Notes under the pieces: model-generated
Seen by the model: the letters and a program-made list of their open reading frames with translations, nothing else
Databases searched by the model: none
What the model was told of the DNA's origin: nothing
Shown: positions 51,559 to 60,820 of the stretch, piece by piece
Layout of the letters: the number at the start of each line of letters is the position of its first letter
How positions within the stretch are numbered: position 1 is the stretch's first letter
Made by a program: the position numbers and the translations under genes
NCBI RefSeq assembly: GCF_001865675.1
Contig: NZ_CP011319.1
Coordinates: forward strand, 6,262,001 to 6,326,000
Reading direction: 5' to 3'
Length of the DNA: 64,000 nt
Source: Janthinobacterium sp. 1_2014MBL_MicDiv
GTDB taxonomy: Bacteria > Pseudomonadota > Gammaproteobacteria > Burkholderiales > Burkholderiaceae_D

Positions 51559-52194
51559 ATGAAATTGATGAAACAATTGCTCGCGATGGCGACCATCGCC
51601 TTTGCCACCGCCGCCCAGGCCGCGCCTGCCGTGGAAGCGCCCGATGTGTTGGTAAAACGCATCAGCCAGGACGTGATCGACACGGCCAAGGCCGACAAGG
51701 GCATCCAGGCTGGCGACATCAAGCGCGTCACCGAATTGGTGGAAAGCAAGATCTTGCCGTACGTGGATTTCCAGCGCATGACGGCCCTGGCCGCCGGCCG
51801 CTACTGGCGCGACGCCACGCCGGACCAGCAAAAGCAGCTGGCTGCGGAATTCCGCACGTTGCTGATCTACACGTATTCGGGTGCCCTGTCGCAGATCAAG
51901 AACGAAACCGTCGAATTCAAGCCGCTGCGCGCCGATCCGGCCGATACGGACGTGGAAGTGCGCTCGCAGGTGAACATGGCGCGCGGCGAACCCGTGCCCC
52001 TGAACTACCGCGTGGCGAAAACCCCGGCCGGCTGGAAGATCTATGACATCAACGTGCTCGGTGCGTGGCTGGTGGAAACCTACAAAAGCAGCTTTGCCAG
52101 CGAAATCAGCAAGGGCGGCATCGATGGCCTGATCAAGACCCTGGCCGCGAAAAACAAGGCCCTGGCCAGCCGTCCCGCTGCCAAAGCCAAATAA
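51559..52194 (+). CDS. mlaC: periplasmic phospholipid shuttle MlaC
   Basis: This 211-residue periplasmic carrier has a signal peptide (about 1-22, ending AAQA) and the MlaC/Ttg2D domain (LPYVDFQRMTALAAGRYWRD, VPLNYRVAKTPAGWKIYDIN). It ferries phospholipids between MlaA and the MlaFEDB complex. The second ATG at 51559 with AAAGGT ahead is the preferred start; 10 upstream codons are in frame. Confidence 0.95.
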   Translation: MKLMKQLLAMATIAFATAAQAAPAVEAPDVLVKRISQDVIDTAKADKGIQAGDIKRVTELVESKILPYVDFQRMTALAAGRYWRDATPDQQKQLAAEFRTLLIYTYSGALSQIKNETVEFKPLRADPADTDVEVRSQVNMARGEPVPLNYRVAKTPAGWKIYDINVLGAWLVETYKSSFASEISKGGIDGLIKTLAAKNKALASRPAAKAK

Positions 52195-52246
52195 TCGGCT
52201 ATCATATAGCTCCAGACCCAGCTCCAGACCAGCGCAGCCCTACGCC

Positions 52247-52594
52247 ATGCCAGACTCTCTCGACACCTTGCAGTCCCTGACTTCCCTGACCGTGCACAAT
52301 GCCACTTCGGCATTGGAGCAGGGTCTGGACGCCATCCGCTCGGGTCAGACGAAGTTTGACCTGCGTAACGTCAAGGCCGTCGATTCGGCGGCCGTCTCCG
52401 TGATGCTGACGTGGCAGCGCGCGGCGCAGGATGCCGGCGGCGTGCTGGAGCTGAAAAACCTGCCGAACAACCTGAAAAACCTCACCAAGCTGTATGGCGT
52501 CTGCTCGCTCGTTTCGAGCACGTTGACGGCCGAGGACTGCGGCAGCGCCGGCGGCCACGCCGAACGCAGCCCGTCCGACCTGCATCATCATTGA
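52247..52594 (+). CDS. mlaB: STAS-domain protein MlaB
   Basis: This 115-residue STAS-domain protein binds and stabilises the MlaF ATPase. The fold is visible in TKFDLRNVKAVDSAAVSVML (about 36-55) with the regulatory serine/aspartate loop, then LELKNLPNNLKNLTKLYGV. It is the last gene of the mla set. A TATAAT element at 52689-52694 in the next 210 bp may belong to the downstream ABC pair; I see no gene in that gap. Confidence 0.9.
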   Translation: MPDSLDTLQSLTSLTVHNATSALEQGLDAIRSGQTKFDLRNVKAVDSAAVSVMLTWQRAAQDAGGVLELKNLPNNLKNLTKLYGVCSLVSSTLTAEDCGSAGGHAERSPSDLHHH

Positions 52595-52805
52595 TCCTGT
52601 CCCACTCCCCGCATCAGCAGTAGCTTTCAAGCCGGCAGGCCAGCAGCGCCGCCGGATTGAACTCCAAGTGTTCCACGAATTTTCCAACTATAATTGACTG
52701 TTGCGCCGTCCTCGCCTGAAGGTGGCGCCCTGCACTGGCCTGCCGGCCTGGATTTCCCCGGCAACTGGCGCATCACACCAGACGCATTACACTTGAAACA
52801 AGCAC

Positions 52806-53723
52806 ATGACCGCAATTCAAATAACGAATGTAGAAAAGAGCTATAAATCGCTCAAGGCGCTGGGCGGCGTGTCGCTGGCGATCGAGGAGGGCGAGTTCTT
52901 CGGCCTGCTCGGTCCCAACGGCGCCGGCAAGACCACCCTCATTTCCATCATCGCCGGCCTGATACGGCCCGATGCGGGCACCGTCAAGATCCACGGCCAC
53001 GACGTGGTCAAGGACTTCCGCAACGCGCGCCGCAACCTGGGCGTGGTGCCGCAGGAACTCGTGTTCGATCCGTTTTTCACCGTGCGCGAGACGCTGCGCC
53101 TGCAGTCCGGCTATTTCGGCCTGCCGAACAACGACAAGTGGATCGATGAGGTCATGGAAAACCTCGACCTGACCGGCAAGGCCGACACCAACATGCGCGC
53201 GCTGTCGGGCGGCATGAAGCGCCGCGTGCTCGTCGCTCAGGCGCTGGTGCACAAGCCGCCCGTCATCGTGCTCGATGAGCCGACGGCCGGCGTCGACGTG
53301 GAATTGCGCCAGACCCTGTGGAAGTTCATTTCGCGCCTGAACCGCGAAGGCGGCCACACCGTCGTGCTGACCACCCACTACCTGGAAGAAGCGCAGGCCA
53401 TGTGCCAGCGCGTGGCCATGCTCAAGACGGGCAAGGTGGTGGCGCTCGACACCATGTCGGCGCTGATCCGCCGCATCGCCGGCTCGCAGCTGCAGGTGCA
53501 CCTGAAGCAAGGCGCCCTGCCGGCCGACCTGCAGCACCTGGTGCTGCACCCGGAAGAGCAGCAGGCGCCGAACAAGTTCAGCCTGCGCGTCAACGAATAC
53601 AGCGAAGTCGAGAAGATCCTCGCCCGCCTGCGCGAAGCGGGCGCCGACATCGACGAAATGCAATTGCAACAAGCCGACCTGGAAGATATCTTCTTGCAGA
53701 TCATGGATAAAGGTACCGTATGA
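52806..53723 (+). CDS. ABC transporter ATP-binding protein (YadG-like)
   Basis: This 305-residue ATPase has Walker A GPNGAGKTT (about 38-46), signature LSGGMKRRV, Walker B VIVLDEPTAGVD and the switch histidine in LTTHYLEE. It resembles DRA/NodI/YadG exporters, with an extra C-terminal segment from about 220. It overlaps the permease start by 4 bp. The substrate is unknown. Confidence 0.92.
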   Translation: MTAIQITNVEKSYKSLKALGGVSLAIEEGEFFGLLGPNGAGKTTLISIIAGLIRPDAGTVKIHGHDVVKDFRNARRNLGVVPQELVFDPFFTVRETLRLQSGYFGLPNNDKWIDEVMENLDLTGKADTNMRALSGGMKRRVLVAQALVHKPPVIVLDEPTAGVDVELRQTLWKFISRLNREGGHTVVLTTHYLEEAQAMCQRVAMLKTGKVVALDTMSALIRRIAGSQLQVHLKQGALPADLQHLVLHPEEQQAPNKFSLRVNEYSEVEKILARLREAGADIDEMQLQQADLEDIFLQIMDKGTV

Positions 53724-54481
53724 TTTCGACAGGATTTCGCACCCTCGTCTACAAAGAGACGCTGCGCTTCTGGAAAGTGGCGACGCAAACCGTGGCCGCG
53801 CCCGTGCTCACGTCGATGCTGTACCTGCTGGTGTTCGGCCATGTGCTCGACGGCCGCGTGGAGCCGAGCCCCGGCGTCAGCTACACGGCCTTCCTGATTC
53901 CCGGCCTGGTGATGATGAGCGTGCTGCAAAACGCCTTCGCCAATTCCTCGTCCTCGCTGATCCAGTCCAAGATCACGGGCAACCTGGTGTTCGTGCTGCT
54001 GACGCCCCTGTCGCACTGGGAAATCTTCTCGGCGTATGTACTCGCTTCCGTCGCGCGCGGCCTGGCCGTGGGCTTTGGCGTTTTCGCCATCACCTGCTGG
54101 TTCGCCGACCTGTCGTTTGTCGCGCCGCTGTGGATCGTCGTCTTCGCCTTCCTGGGCGCCGCCATGCTGGGCACCATGGGCTTGATCGCCGGCATCTGGG
54201 CCGAGAAATTCGACCAGCTGGCCGCCTTCCAGAACTTCCTGATCATGCCGGCCACCTTCCTGTCGGGCGTGTTCTATTCGATCCACTCGCTGCCGCCGTT
54301 CTGGCAGACGGTGTCGCACCTGAACCCCTTCTTCTACATGATCGACGGCTTCCGCTACGGCTTCTTCGGCACCTCCGACGTCAGCCCGTGGCTCAGTCTT
54401 TCCATCGTCGCCGGCTTCCTCGTGATCCTGGCGCTGGCGTCGATCCGCCTGCTGAAAAGCGGTTACAGATTACGCCACTAA
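53720..54481 (+). CDS. ABC-2 type permease (YadH-like)
   Basis: This 253-residue ABC-2 membrane protein has about six transmembrane segments (for example VLTSMLYLLVFGHVL and VGFGVFAITCW) and the family signature near FDQLAAFQNFLIMPATFLSG. It forms an exporter with the preceding ATPase. It lies 45 bp before ibaG. This YadGH-type pair is often encoded beside ibaG-murA in betaproteobacteria as far as I recall. The substrate cannot be inferred. Confidence 0.92.
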   Translation: MISTGFRTLVYKETLRFWKVATQTVAAPVLTSMLYLLVFGHVLDGRVEPSPGVSYTAFLIPGLVMMSVLQNAFANSSSSLIQSKITGNLVFVLLTPLSHWEIFSAYVLASVARGLAVGFGVFAITCWFADLSFVAPLWIVVFAFLGAAMLGTMGLIAGIWAEKFDQLAAFQNFLIMPATFLSGVFYSIHSLPPFWQTVSHLNPFFYMIDGFRYGFFGTSDVSPWLSLSIVAGFLVILALASIRLLKSGYRLRH

Positions 54482-54526
54482 TTGCGGCACATCACACACT
54501 ACATTATTCAATATCAAGGACTTATC

Positions 54527-54763
54527 GTGACCACCACTCCAGAACTGATCCACGGCTACCTGTCGGCCGGCCTCGAATGCACGCACCTCGAAGTGGAGGG
54601 CGATGGCCAGCACTTCCAGGCCGTGATCGTCTCGCCCGCATTTGCCGGCAAGCGCCTGATCCAGCGCCATCAGATCGTCTACGCGGCGCTGGGCGACCGC
54701 ATGCGCGAGGAAATCCACGCGCTGTCGATGAAAACCCTGACACCTGAAGAATTCCAAGGATAA
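54527..54763 (+). CDS. ibaG: BolA-family protein IbaG
   Basis: This 78-residue BolA/IbaG protein starts with GTG (MTTTPELIHGYLSAG) behind an AAGGA site at 6 bp. It contains the single-domain BolA fold (HLEVEGDGQHFQAVIVSPAF, then RHQIVYAALGDRM). Such proteins partner with monothiol glutaredoxins in Fe-S handling; grxD is in this window. Its neighbour murA, 4 bp away, reflects a widely conserved pairing. Confidence 0.93.
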   Translation: MTTTPELIHGYLSAGLECTHLEVEGDGQHFQAVIVSPAFAGKRLIQRHQIVYAALGDRMREEIHALSMKTLTPEEFQG

Positions 54764-54767
54764 GCAC

Positions 54768-56018
54768 ATGGACAAGCTCCTGATCAACGGCGGCAACCGC
54801 CTGAACGGCGACATCGCCATCTCCGGCGCGAAAAACGCCGCCCTGCCCATCCTGTGCGCCGGCCTGCTGACCGCGGGCGACCTGGACCTGACGAACGTGC
54901 CGCACCTGCACGACGTCGCCACCATGCTCAAACTGCTGGGCCAGACGGGCTTGAAGATACGGCAGGACGGCGACCGCGTGGTTCTCAACGGCGGCGCCAT
55001 CGACACCCTCGAAGCGCCGTACGAACTGGTGAAGACCATGCGCGCCTCGATCCTCGTGCTCGGTCCCATGCTGGCGCGCTTCGGCGAAGCCAAGGTCTCG
55101 CTGCCGGGCGGCTGCGCCATCGGTTCGCGTCCTGTCGACCAGCACATCAAGGGCCTCGAGGCGCTGGGCGCCGAGATCCGCATCGAAGCCGGCTACATCT
55201 ACGCCAAGTGCGCCAAGCTGAAAGGCGCGCGCATCGTCACCGACATGATCACCGTCACCGGCACCGAGAACCTGCTGATGGCCGCGACCCTGGCCGAAGG
55301 CGAGACCATCCTGGAAAACGCCGCCTGCGAGCCGGAAGTGACCGACCTGGCCCACCTGCTGGTGGCCATGGGCGCGAAGATCGACGGCATCGGCACCAGC
55401 CGCCTGGTGATCCAGGGCGTGGACGCCTTGCACGGCGCCTCGCACGCGGTCATCGCCGACCGCATCGAAACGGGTACCTTCCTGTGCGCCGTGGCGGCCA
55501 CCGGCGGCGACATCACCCTGCGCAACGTGCGCACCGATATCCTCGACGCGGCGCTCGACAAGCTGCGCGCCATGGGCCTGACGATGACCTTCGGCGCCGA
55601 CTGGATCCGCGCCGAGATGTCGGCCCGCCCGAACCCGGTCAGCTTCCGCACCACCGAATACCCGGGCTTCCCGACCGACATGCAGGCGCAGTTCATGGCC
55701 GTCAACACGATCGCCAATGGCGCCAGCCGCGTCACCGAGACGATTTTCGAGAACCGCTTCATGCACGTGCAGGAAATGAACCGCCTGGGCGCCGACATCA
55801 CCATCGAGGGCAACACGGCCATCATCGCCGGCGTCAAGCAGCTGCGCGGCGCGCCCGTGATGGCTACCGACCTGCGCGCCTCGGCGTCGCTGGTGATCGC
55901 GGCCCTGGCCGCCGATGGCGAAACGCTGATCGACCGCATCTACCACCTCGACCGTGGCTACGACCGCATGGAAGTCAAATTGTCGGCCGTGGGCGCGAAC
56001 ATCGTGCGCATCAAGTAA
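54768..56018 (+). CDS. murA: UDP-N-acetylglucosamine 1-carboxyvinyltransferase
   Basis: This 416-residue enzyme makes the first committed step of peptidoglycan synthesis by adding enolpyruvate to UDP-GlcNAc. The active-site Cys116 (LPGGCAIGSRP) is present, so fosfomycin sensitivity is expected. ISGAKNAALPI at the N-terminus binds substrate. It is 4 bp from ibaG and 19 bp from hisG, suggesting one transcript into the his genes. Confidence 0.97.
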   Translation: MDKLLINGGNRLNGDIAISGAKNAALPILCAGLLTAGDLDLTNVPHLHDVATMLKLLGQTGLKIRQDGDRVVLNGGAIDTLEAPYELVKTMRASILVLGPMLARFGEAKVSLPGGCAIGSRPVDQHIKGLEALGAEIRIEAGYIYAKCAKLKGARIVTDMITVTGTENLLMAATLAEGETILENAACEPEVTDLAHLLVAMGAKIDGIGTSRLVIQGVDALHGASHAVIADRIETGTFLCAVAATGGDITLRNVRTDILDAALDKLRAMGLTMTFGADWIRAEMSARPNPVSFRTTEYPGFPTDMQAQFMAVNTIANGASRVTETIFENRFMHVQEMNRLGADITIEGNTAIIAGVKQLRGAPVMATDLRASASLVIAALAADGETLIDRIYHLDRGYDRMEVKLSAVGANIVRIK

Positions 56019-56037
56019 AAACAAAAAAGGAACGAGC

Positions 56038-56718
56038 ATGAACGGATCGAACAGCGGTGACAATTCCCAGCTGATACTGGCGCTCTCGAAAGGCCGCATT
56101 TTCGAGGACACCATGCCGCTGCTGGAAGCGGCAGGCATCAAGGTGCTGGAAAACCCGGAAACGTCGCGCAAGCTGATTTTGGCCACCAACGATCCGAACG
56201 TGCGCGTCATCATCGTGCGCGCCAGCGACGTGCCGACCTACGTGCAGTACGGCGCGGCCGATTTCGGCGTGGCGGGCAAGGATGTGCTGCTCGAACATGG
56301 CGGCGAAGGCCTGTACCAGCCGATCGACCTGAATATCGCCTCCTGCCGCATGTCGGTGGCGGTGCAGGCCGGCTTCGACTATGAAAAGGCCGTGCACCAG
56401 GGCGCGCGCCTGCGCGTGGCCACCAAGTTCGTGCACACGGCGCGCGAGCATTTCGCCGCCAAGGGCGTGCACGTCGATCTGATCAAGCTGTATGGCTCGA
56501 TGGAGCTGGCGCCGCTGGTGGGCCTGTCCGACGCCATCGTCGACCTGGTCAGCACGGGCAGCACTTTGCGCGCGAACAACCTCGTCGAGGTTGAACACAT
56601 CATGGAAATTTCGTCGCGCCTGGTGGTCAACCAGGCCGCCTTAAAGCTCAAGCGCGAGCGCTTGCAGCCGATTATCGAGGCCTTCGAACGCGCCTCGCAA
56701 ACTGCTTCGCAAGCCTAG
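56038..56718 (+). CDS. hisG: ATP phosphoribosyltransferase, short form
   Basis: This enzyme joins ATP and PRPP in the first step of histidine synthesis. It has 226 residues and the phosphoribosyl motif DLVSTGSTLRANNL at about 169-182. The C-terminal regulatory domain of long HisG is absent, so this is the HisGS form that needs HisZ for activity and feedback inhibition. HisZ is not in the window. The start MNGSNSGDNSQ follows AAAAAAGGAACG. Confidence 0.96.
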   Translation: MNGSNSGDNSQLILALSKGRIFEDTMPLLEAAGIKVLENPETSRKLILATNDPNVRVIIVRASDVPTYVQYGAADFGVAGKDVLLEHGGEGLYQPIDLNIASCRMSVAVQAGFDYEKAVHQGARLRVATKFVHTAREHFAAKGVHVDLIKLYGSMELAPLVGLSDAIVDLVSTGSTLRANNLVEVEHIMEISSRLVVNQAALKLKRERLQPIIEAFERASQTASQA

Positions 56719-56742
56719 ACATTCAGTAGCAGAAAGCCGATT

Positions 56743-58068
56743 ATGCCGATACAGATACGCAAGCTCGATTCAAGCCAGGAAGGTTTCCAACAATCGCTCG
56801 ATACGCTGCTGGCGTTCGAGGCGGGTACCGATGCAGCGATTGAAACGTCGGTCGCGAAAATCCTGGCCGATGTGAAAACGCGCGGCGACGCCGCGGTACT
56901 GGAATACACCAACCGTTTCGACCGCATCCCGCATGGCGGCGCGGCAGAAATGGCGGCGTTTGATATTTCGCAAGCCGAATTGCAGGCGGCCCTGAACGGC
57001 TTGCCGTCGGCCCAGCGCGAGGCGCTGCAGATCGCCGCCCAGCGCATCCGCGCCTTCCACGAACGCCAGCGCGAGGAACTGCGCGGCTTTACCTACACCG
57101 AACCCGATGGCACGGTGCTGGGGCAGAAGATCACGCCGCTCGACCGGGTCGGCATCTACGTCCCGGGCGGCAAGGCCGCCTATCCTTCGTCGGTGCTGAT
57201 GAACGCCATTCCCGCGCATGTGGCGGGGGTGGGCGAGATCATCATGGTGGTGCCGACGCCGGATGGCGTGAAGAACCAGATGGTGCTGGCCGCCGCCGCG
57301 ATTGCCGGCGTGACGCGCGTGATCACCATCGGCGGCGCGCAGGCCGTCGGCGCGCTGGCCTACGGTACGCAGACGATTGCCGCCGTGGACAAGATCGTCG
57401 GCCCCGGCAACGCCTATGTGGCCGCCGCCAAGCGCCGCGTGTTCGGCATCGTCGGCATCGACATGATCGCCGGACCATCCGAAATCCTCGTGCTGTGCGA
57501 TGGCACGACGGACCCCGACTGGGTCGCGATGGACCTGTTTTCGCAGGCCGAGCACGACGAGCTGGCGCAGGCCATCCTGCTGTGCCCCTACGCGGACTAT
57601 ATCGCCAGAGTCGAGGAGAGCATCGCCAAGCTGCTGCCGACGATGCCGCGCCAGGCCACCATCAGCACCTCGCTGCAGGACAGGGGCGCGCTGATCAAGG
57701 TGCGCAGCATGGAAGAAGCGTGCGAGATCGCCAACTCCATCGCCGCCGAGCACCTGGAAATCTCGGCGGAGCATCCGCAGCAGTGGGCTGAGCAGATCCG
57801 CCACGCGGGCGCCATGTTCCTGGGCCGTTTCTCGTCCGAATCGCTGGGCGACTATTGCTGCGGTCCCAATCACGTGCTGCCGACGTCGCGCACGGCGCGT
57901 TTCTCGTCGCCGCTGGGCGTGTACGACTTCCAGAAGCGCTCGTCCATCATTTACGTCAGCGAAGCGGGCGCGCAAACCCTGGGGCGTGTCGCCGCCACCC
58001 TGGCGTACGGCGAAGGCTTGCAAGCCCACGCGCGCAGCGCCGAACTGCGTCTGAAGCCGCAGCCATGA
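56743..58068 (+). CDS. hisD: histidinol dehydrogenase
   Basis: This 441-residue zinc enzyme performs the last two oxidations to histidine. It has the DRVGIYVPGGKAAYPSSVLM and GPGNAYVAAAKR blocks and the zinc/catalytic region SQAEHDELAQAIL. It overlaps the methyltransferase start by 4 bp (ATGA). The gene is complete and ordinary. Confidence 0.97.
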   Translation: MPIQIRKLDSSQEGFQQSLDTLLAFEAGTDAAIETSVAKILADVKTRGDAAVLEYTNRFDRIPHGGAAEMAAFDISQAELQAALNGLPSAQREALQIAAQRIRAFHERQREELRGFTYTEPDGTVLGQKITPLDRVGIYVPGGKAAYPSSVLMNAIPAHVAGVGEIIMVVPTPDGVKNQMVLAAAAIAGVTRVITIGGAQAVGALAYGTQTIAAVDKIVGPGNAYVAAAKRRVFGIVGIDMIAGPSEILVLCDGTTDPDWVAMDLFSQAEHDELAQAILLCPYADYIARVEESIAKLLPTMPRQATISTSLQDRGALIKVRSMEEACEIANSIAAEHLEISAEHPQQWAEQIRHAGAMFLGRFSSESLGDYCCGPNHVLPTSRTARFSSPLGVYDFQKRSSIIYVSEAGAQTLGRVAATLAYGEGLQAHARSAELRLKPQP

Positions 58069-59048
58069 CGAATATGGCGGAGCGGCCGGACTGGGCCAAC
58101 CGGGTCTATTGCGAGGACGCGCTGGCGGGGCTGGCGCGCATTCCCGATGGCTCGGTGGACCTGATCCTGACGGATCCGCCTTACAATCTGGGCAAGGATT
58201 ACGGCAATGCCTCGGACCAGCAGTCGGTAGCCGACTACCTGCGCTGGACGGAGCAATGGATCGATGCGGCGCTGCCCAAGCTGAAAGCCAACGGCAGCCT
58301 GTATATCTTCCTCACCTGGCGCTATTCGCCGGAGATCTTCGTCATGCTCAAGCAGCGCATGGCGATGATGAATGAAATCATCTGGGACCGCCGCGTGCCG
58401 TCCATGGGCGGCAGCGTGCGCAGCTTTTCATCGGTGCACGACACCATCGGCTTCTTCGTCAAGCGCAAGGATTACTACTTCGACCTTGACGCGGTGCGCA
58501 TCGCCTACGACGCGGCCACCAAGAAAGCCCGTTCGCGCTCGATCTTCATCGGCGCCAAATGGCTGGAAGTCGGTTACAACCCGAAAGACTTGTGGAGCGT
58601 GTCGCGCCTGCACAAGGAACACCCGGAACGGGCCGACCACCCGACGCAAAAGCCGCTGGAAATCATCGAACGCATGGTCAAGGCATCGTGCCCGCCTGGC
58701 GGCGTGGTGCTCGACCTGTTCATGGGCAGCGGCACCACGGCGCTGGCGGCAAAGCGCTGCGGGCGCGATTTCGTCGGCTTCGAACTCAATCCCGACTACT
58801 GCGCCATCATCGAACAGCGATTGGCGGCGCTGGCACAGGAGCTGGCCGAACCGGCTGCGCCTAAGCCTGAGAAAAAGGCGCCGGCCAAGCGCCGCGCCGC
58901 CGCCGCCGTGCCCAAGGCCGCCAAGGCTGCCGCTAAAAAGCCGGCTGCTACGAAACAGCCGGCTGCCGTGAAAAAACCGCCCGCCGTGAAAAAAGCCCCG
59001 GCCCGCAAGGCGCGCAGCGCCGGCGTACCGGAAGACGTGGCCCTCTAG
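58065..59048 (+). CDS. orphan beta-class DNA methyltransferase (probable N6-adenine) with basic tail
   Basis: This protein of 327 residues has the DPPY catalytic motif at 37-40, placed before the SAM-binding FMGSGTT (219-225). That order is the beta class used by many N6-adenine enzymes. HPTQKP (192-197) is the usual helper motif. Residues 260-315 are a Lys/Ala/Pro-rich histone-H1-like tail, unlikely to be catalytic. No restriction endonuclease gene is near. It lies in the his operon between hisD and hisC, with an ATGA overlap with hisD, so it is co-expressed with histidine synthesis. Target sequence unknown. I am sure of the fold, less so of the specificity. Confidence 0.93.
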   Translation: MTNMAERPDWANRVYCEDALAGLARIPDGSVDLILTDPPYNLGKDYGNASDQQSVADYLRWTEQWIDAALPKLKANGSLYIFLTWRYSPEIFVMLKQRMAMMNEIIWDRRVPSMGGSVRSFSSVHDTIGFFVKRKDYYFDLDAVRIAYDAATKKARSRSIFIGAKWLEVGYNPKDLWSVSRLHKEHPERADHPTQKPLEIIERMVKASCPPGGVVLDLFMGSGTTALAAKRCGRDFVGFELNPDYCAIIEQRLAALAQELAEPAAPKPEKKAPAKRRAAAAVPKAAKAAAKKPAATKQPAAVKKPPAVKKAPARKARSAGVPEDVAL

Positions 59049-59077
59049 CATCCATTTACATCAGGAGTATTTGCAGC

Positions 59078-60172
59078 ATGTCTTTCCTCGATCAGTTAAT
59101 CAGCAATACCGTGCGGCCTGATGTGCGGGCCATTGGCGGCTACCATGTGGCCGACGCCAGCGGTTACATCAAACTCGATGCGATGGAAAATCCGTATCCG
59201 CTGCCGCAGCACTTGCGCGATGCGCTGGGCGCGCGCCTGGCCAATGTGGTGCTGAACCGCTATCCGCCGTCGTACGCCAGCCTGCAGGCGGCCATCTGCG
59301 CCAAGCTGGGCGTGCCATCTGGCTATGACGTCATGCTGGGCAACGGCTCCGACGAACTGATTTCGATCCTGGCCATGGCCTGCGCCCGCCAGGAGCCGGG
59401 CAAGCGCGCCGTGCTGCTGGCGCCCGTGCCGGCCTTCGTCATGTATGCGCGCTCGGCGCAGTTTGCCGGCATGGATTTCGTTGGCGTGCCCCTGAACGCC
59501 GACTTCAGCCTGGACATGGACGCCATGCTGGCGGCGATCGAGCAGCACCGCCCGGCGCTGGTGTTCCTCGCCTACCCGAACAACCCGACCGGCAACCTGT
59601 TTGCCAGCGCCGACATCGAACGCATCCTCGCCGCGCTGGGCGACACGGGCATCGCCGTCGTCGACGAAGCGTATGAACCGTTCGCGCAGCAAAGCTTCAT
59701 GGGCCGCCTGCCCGAATTCGCGAACCTGGTGGTGATGCGCACCGTGTCGAAACTGGGCCTGGCCGGCATCCGCCTCGGCTACATGTCGGCCGCGCCGGCC
59801 CTGCTGGCGCAATTCGAGAAAGTGCGCCCGCCGTACAACGTGAATGTGCTGACGCAGGCGGCGGCCGAATTCGCGCTCGAGCATCTCGACGTGCTCAATG
59901 CGCAGGCGGCCCTGCTCAACAGCGCGCGCGACGACCTGGCGCTGCGCCTGGCGGAACTGCCCGGCGTGACGGTATTTCCGTCGAAGGCAAATTTTCTTCT
60001 GATTCGTGTGGCTGATTCCGACGATGTTTGCGCAAAACTGCTTGCCCGCAGGGTTTTAATTAAAAATATGAGTAAAATGCATGCTGCGCTGGTCAATTGC
60101 CTGCGCATCAGCGTCAGCACCCCGGAAGAGAATTCCCTTTTTTTCGATGCCTTCAAGGCATCCCTCGTTTAG
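59078..60172 (+). CDS. hisC: histidinol-phosphate aminotransferase
   Basis: This 364-residue PLP-dependent aminotransferase has the Schiff-base Lys225 (RTVSKLGLAG), AYPNNPTGN at about 165-173, and VVDEAYEPF at about 194-202. It converts imidazole acetol-phosphate to histidinol-phosphate. It is 29 bp after the methyltransferase gene and 19 bp before hisB. Confidence 0.96.
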   Translation: MSFLDQLISNTVRPDVRAIGGYHVADASGYIKLDAMENPYPLPQHLRDALGARLANVVLNRYPPSYASLQAAICAKLGVPSGYDVMLGNGSDELISILAMACARQEPGKRAVLLAPVPAFVMYARSAQFAGMDFVGVPLNADFSLDMDAMLAAIEQHRPALVFLAYPNNPTGNLFASADIERILAALGDTGIAVVDEAYEPFAQQSFMGRLPEFANLVVMRTVSKLGLAGIRLGYMSAAPALLAQFEKVRPPYNVNVLTQAAAEFALEHLDVLNAQAALLNSARDDLALRLAELPGVTVFPSKANFLLIRVADSDDVCAKLLARRVLIKNMSKMHAALVNCLRISVSTPEENSLFFDAFKASLV

Positions 60173-60191
60173 CCTATCGCCAGAGCCTCCC

Positions 60192-60782
60192 ATGAACCGC
60201 ACCGCAGAAATCACGCGCAACACCAATGAGACGCAAGTTCGCGTCGCCCTCAATCTGGACGGCACCGGCCAGCAAAAGCTGAACACGGGCGTGCCCTTCC
60301 TCGACCATATGCTGGACCAGATCGCCCGCCACGGCTTGATCGACCTCGATATCGAAGCGACGGGCGACGTGCATATCGACAACCACCATACGGTGGAAGA
60401 CGTGGGCATCACCCTGGGCATGGCCGTGGCCAAGGCCATCGGCGACAAGAAGGGCATCCGCCGCTACGGCCACGCGTATGTGCCGCTGGACGAGGCGCTG
60501 TCGCGCGTGGTGCTCGATTTCTCGGGCCGCCCCGGCATCGAATACCACATCCCGTTTACGCGCGCCATGATCGCCGGCTTCGACGTCGACCTGACGCTGG
60601 AATTCTTCCGCGGCTTCGTCAACCATGCGGGCGTGACATTGCATATCGACAACTTGCGCGGCACGAATGCCCACCACCAGTGCGAAACCGTGTTCAAGGC
60701 CTTTGGCCGCGCGCTGCGCATGGCGGCCGAGCTCGATGAGCGCGCGGCCGGCATCATTCCGTCGACCAAGGGCAGCCTGTAA
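60192..60782 (+). CDS. hisB: imidazoleglycerol-phosphate dehydratase
   Basis: This 196-residue monofunctional IGPD is a manganese enzyme. The paired metal motifs are DNHHTVEDVG (about 63-72) and RGTNAHHQCETVFKAFGRAL (about 159-178). There is no N-terminal phosphatase domain, so histidinol phosphatase must be encoded elsewhere. The start MNRTAEITRNTNE follows GAGCCTCCC; the 37-codon extension upstream overlaps hisC. Confidence 0.96.
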   Translation: MNRTAEITRNTNETQVRVALNLDGTGQQKLNTGVPFLDHMLDQIARHGLIDLDIEATGDVHIDNHHTVEDVGITLGMAVAKAIGDKKGIRRYGHAYVPLDEALSRVVLDFSGRPGIEYHIPFTRAMIAGFDVDLTLEFFRGFVNHAGVTLHIDNLRGTNAHHQCETVFKAFGRALRMAAELDERAAGIIPSTKGSL

Positions 60783-60820
60783 GCGCCACCCTCGATACCC
60801 TGTAGATTCCGAGATTAAAC

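Noticed and set aside
52657..52694. TTGAAC and TATAAT as a promoter of the ABC pair
   Set aside because: The spacer is 26 bp, too long for sigma-70; only the -10 looks good, so no promoter is called.
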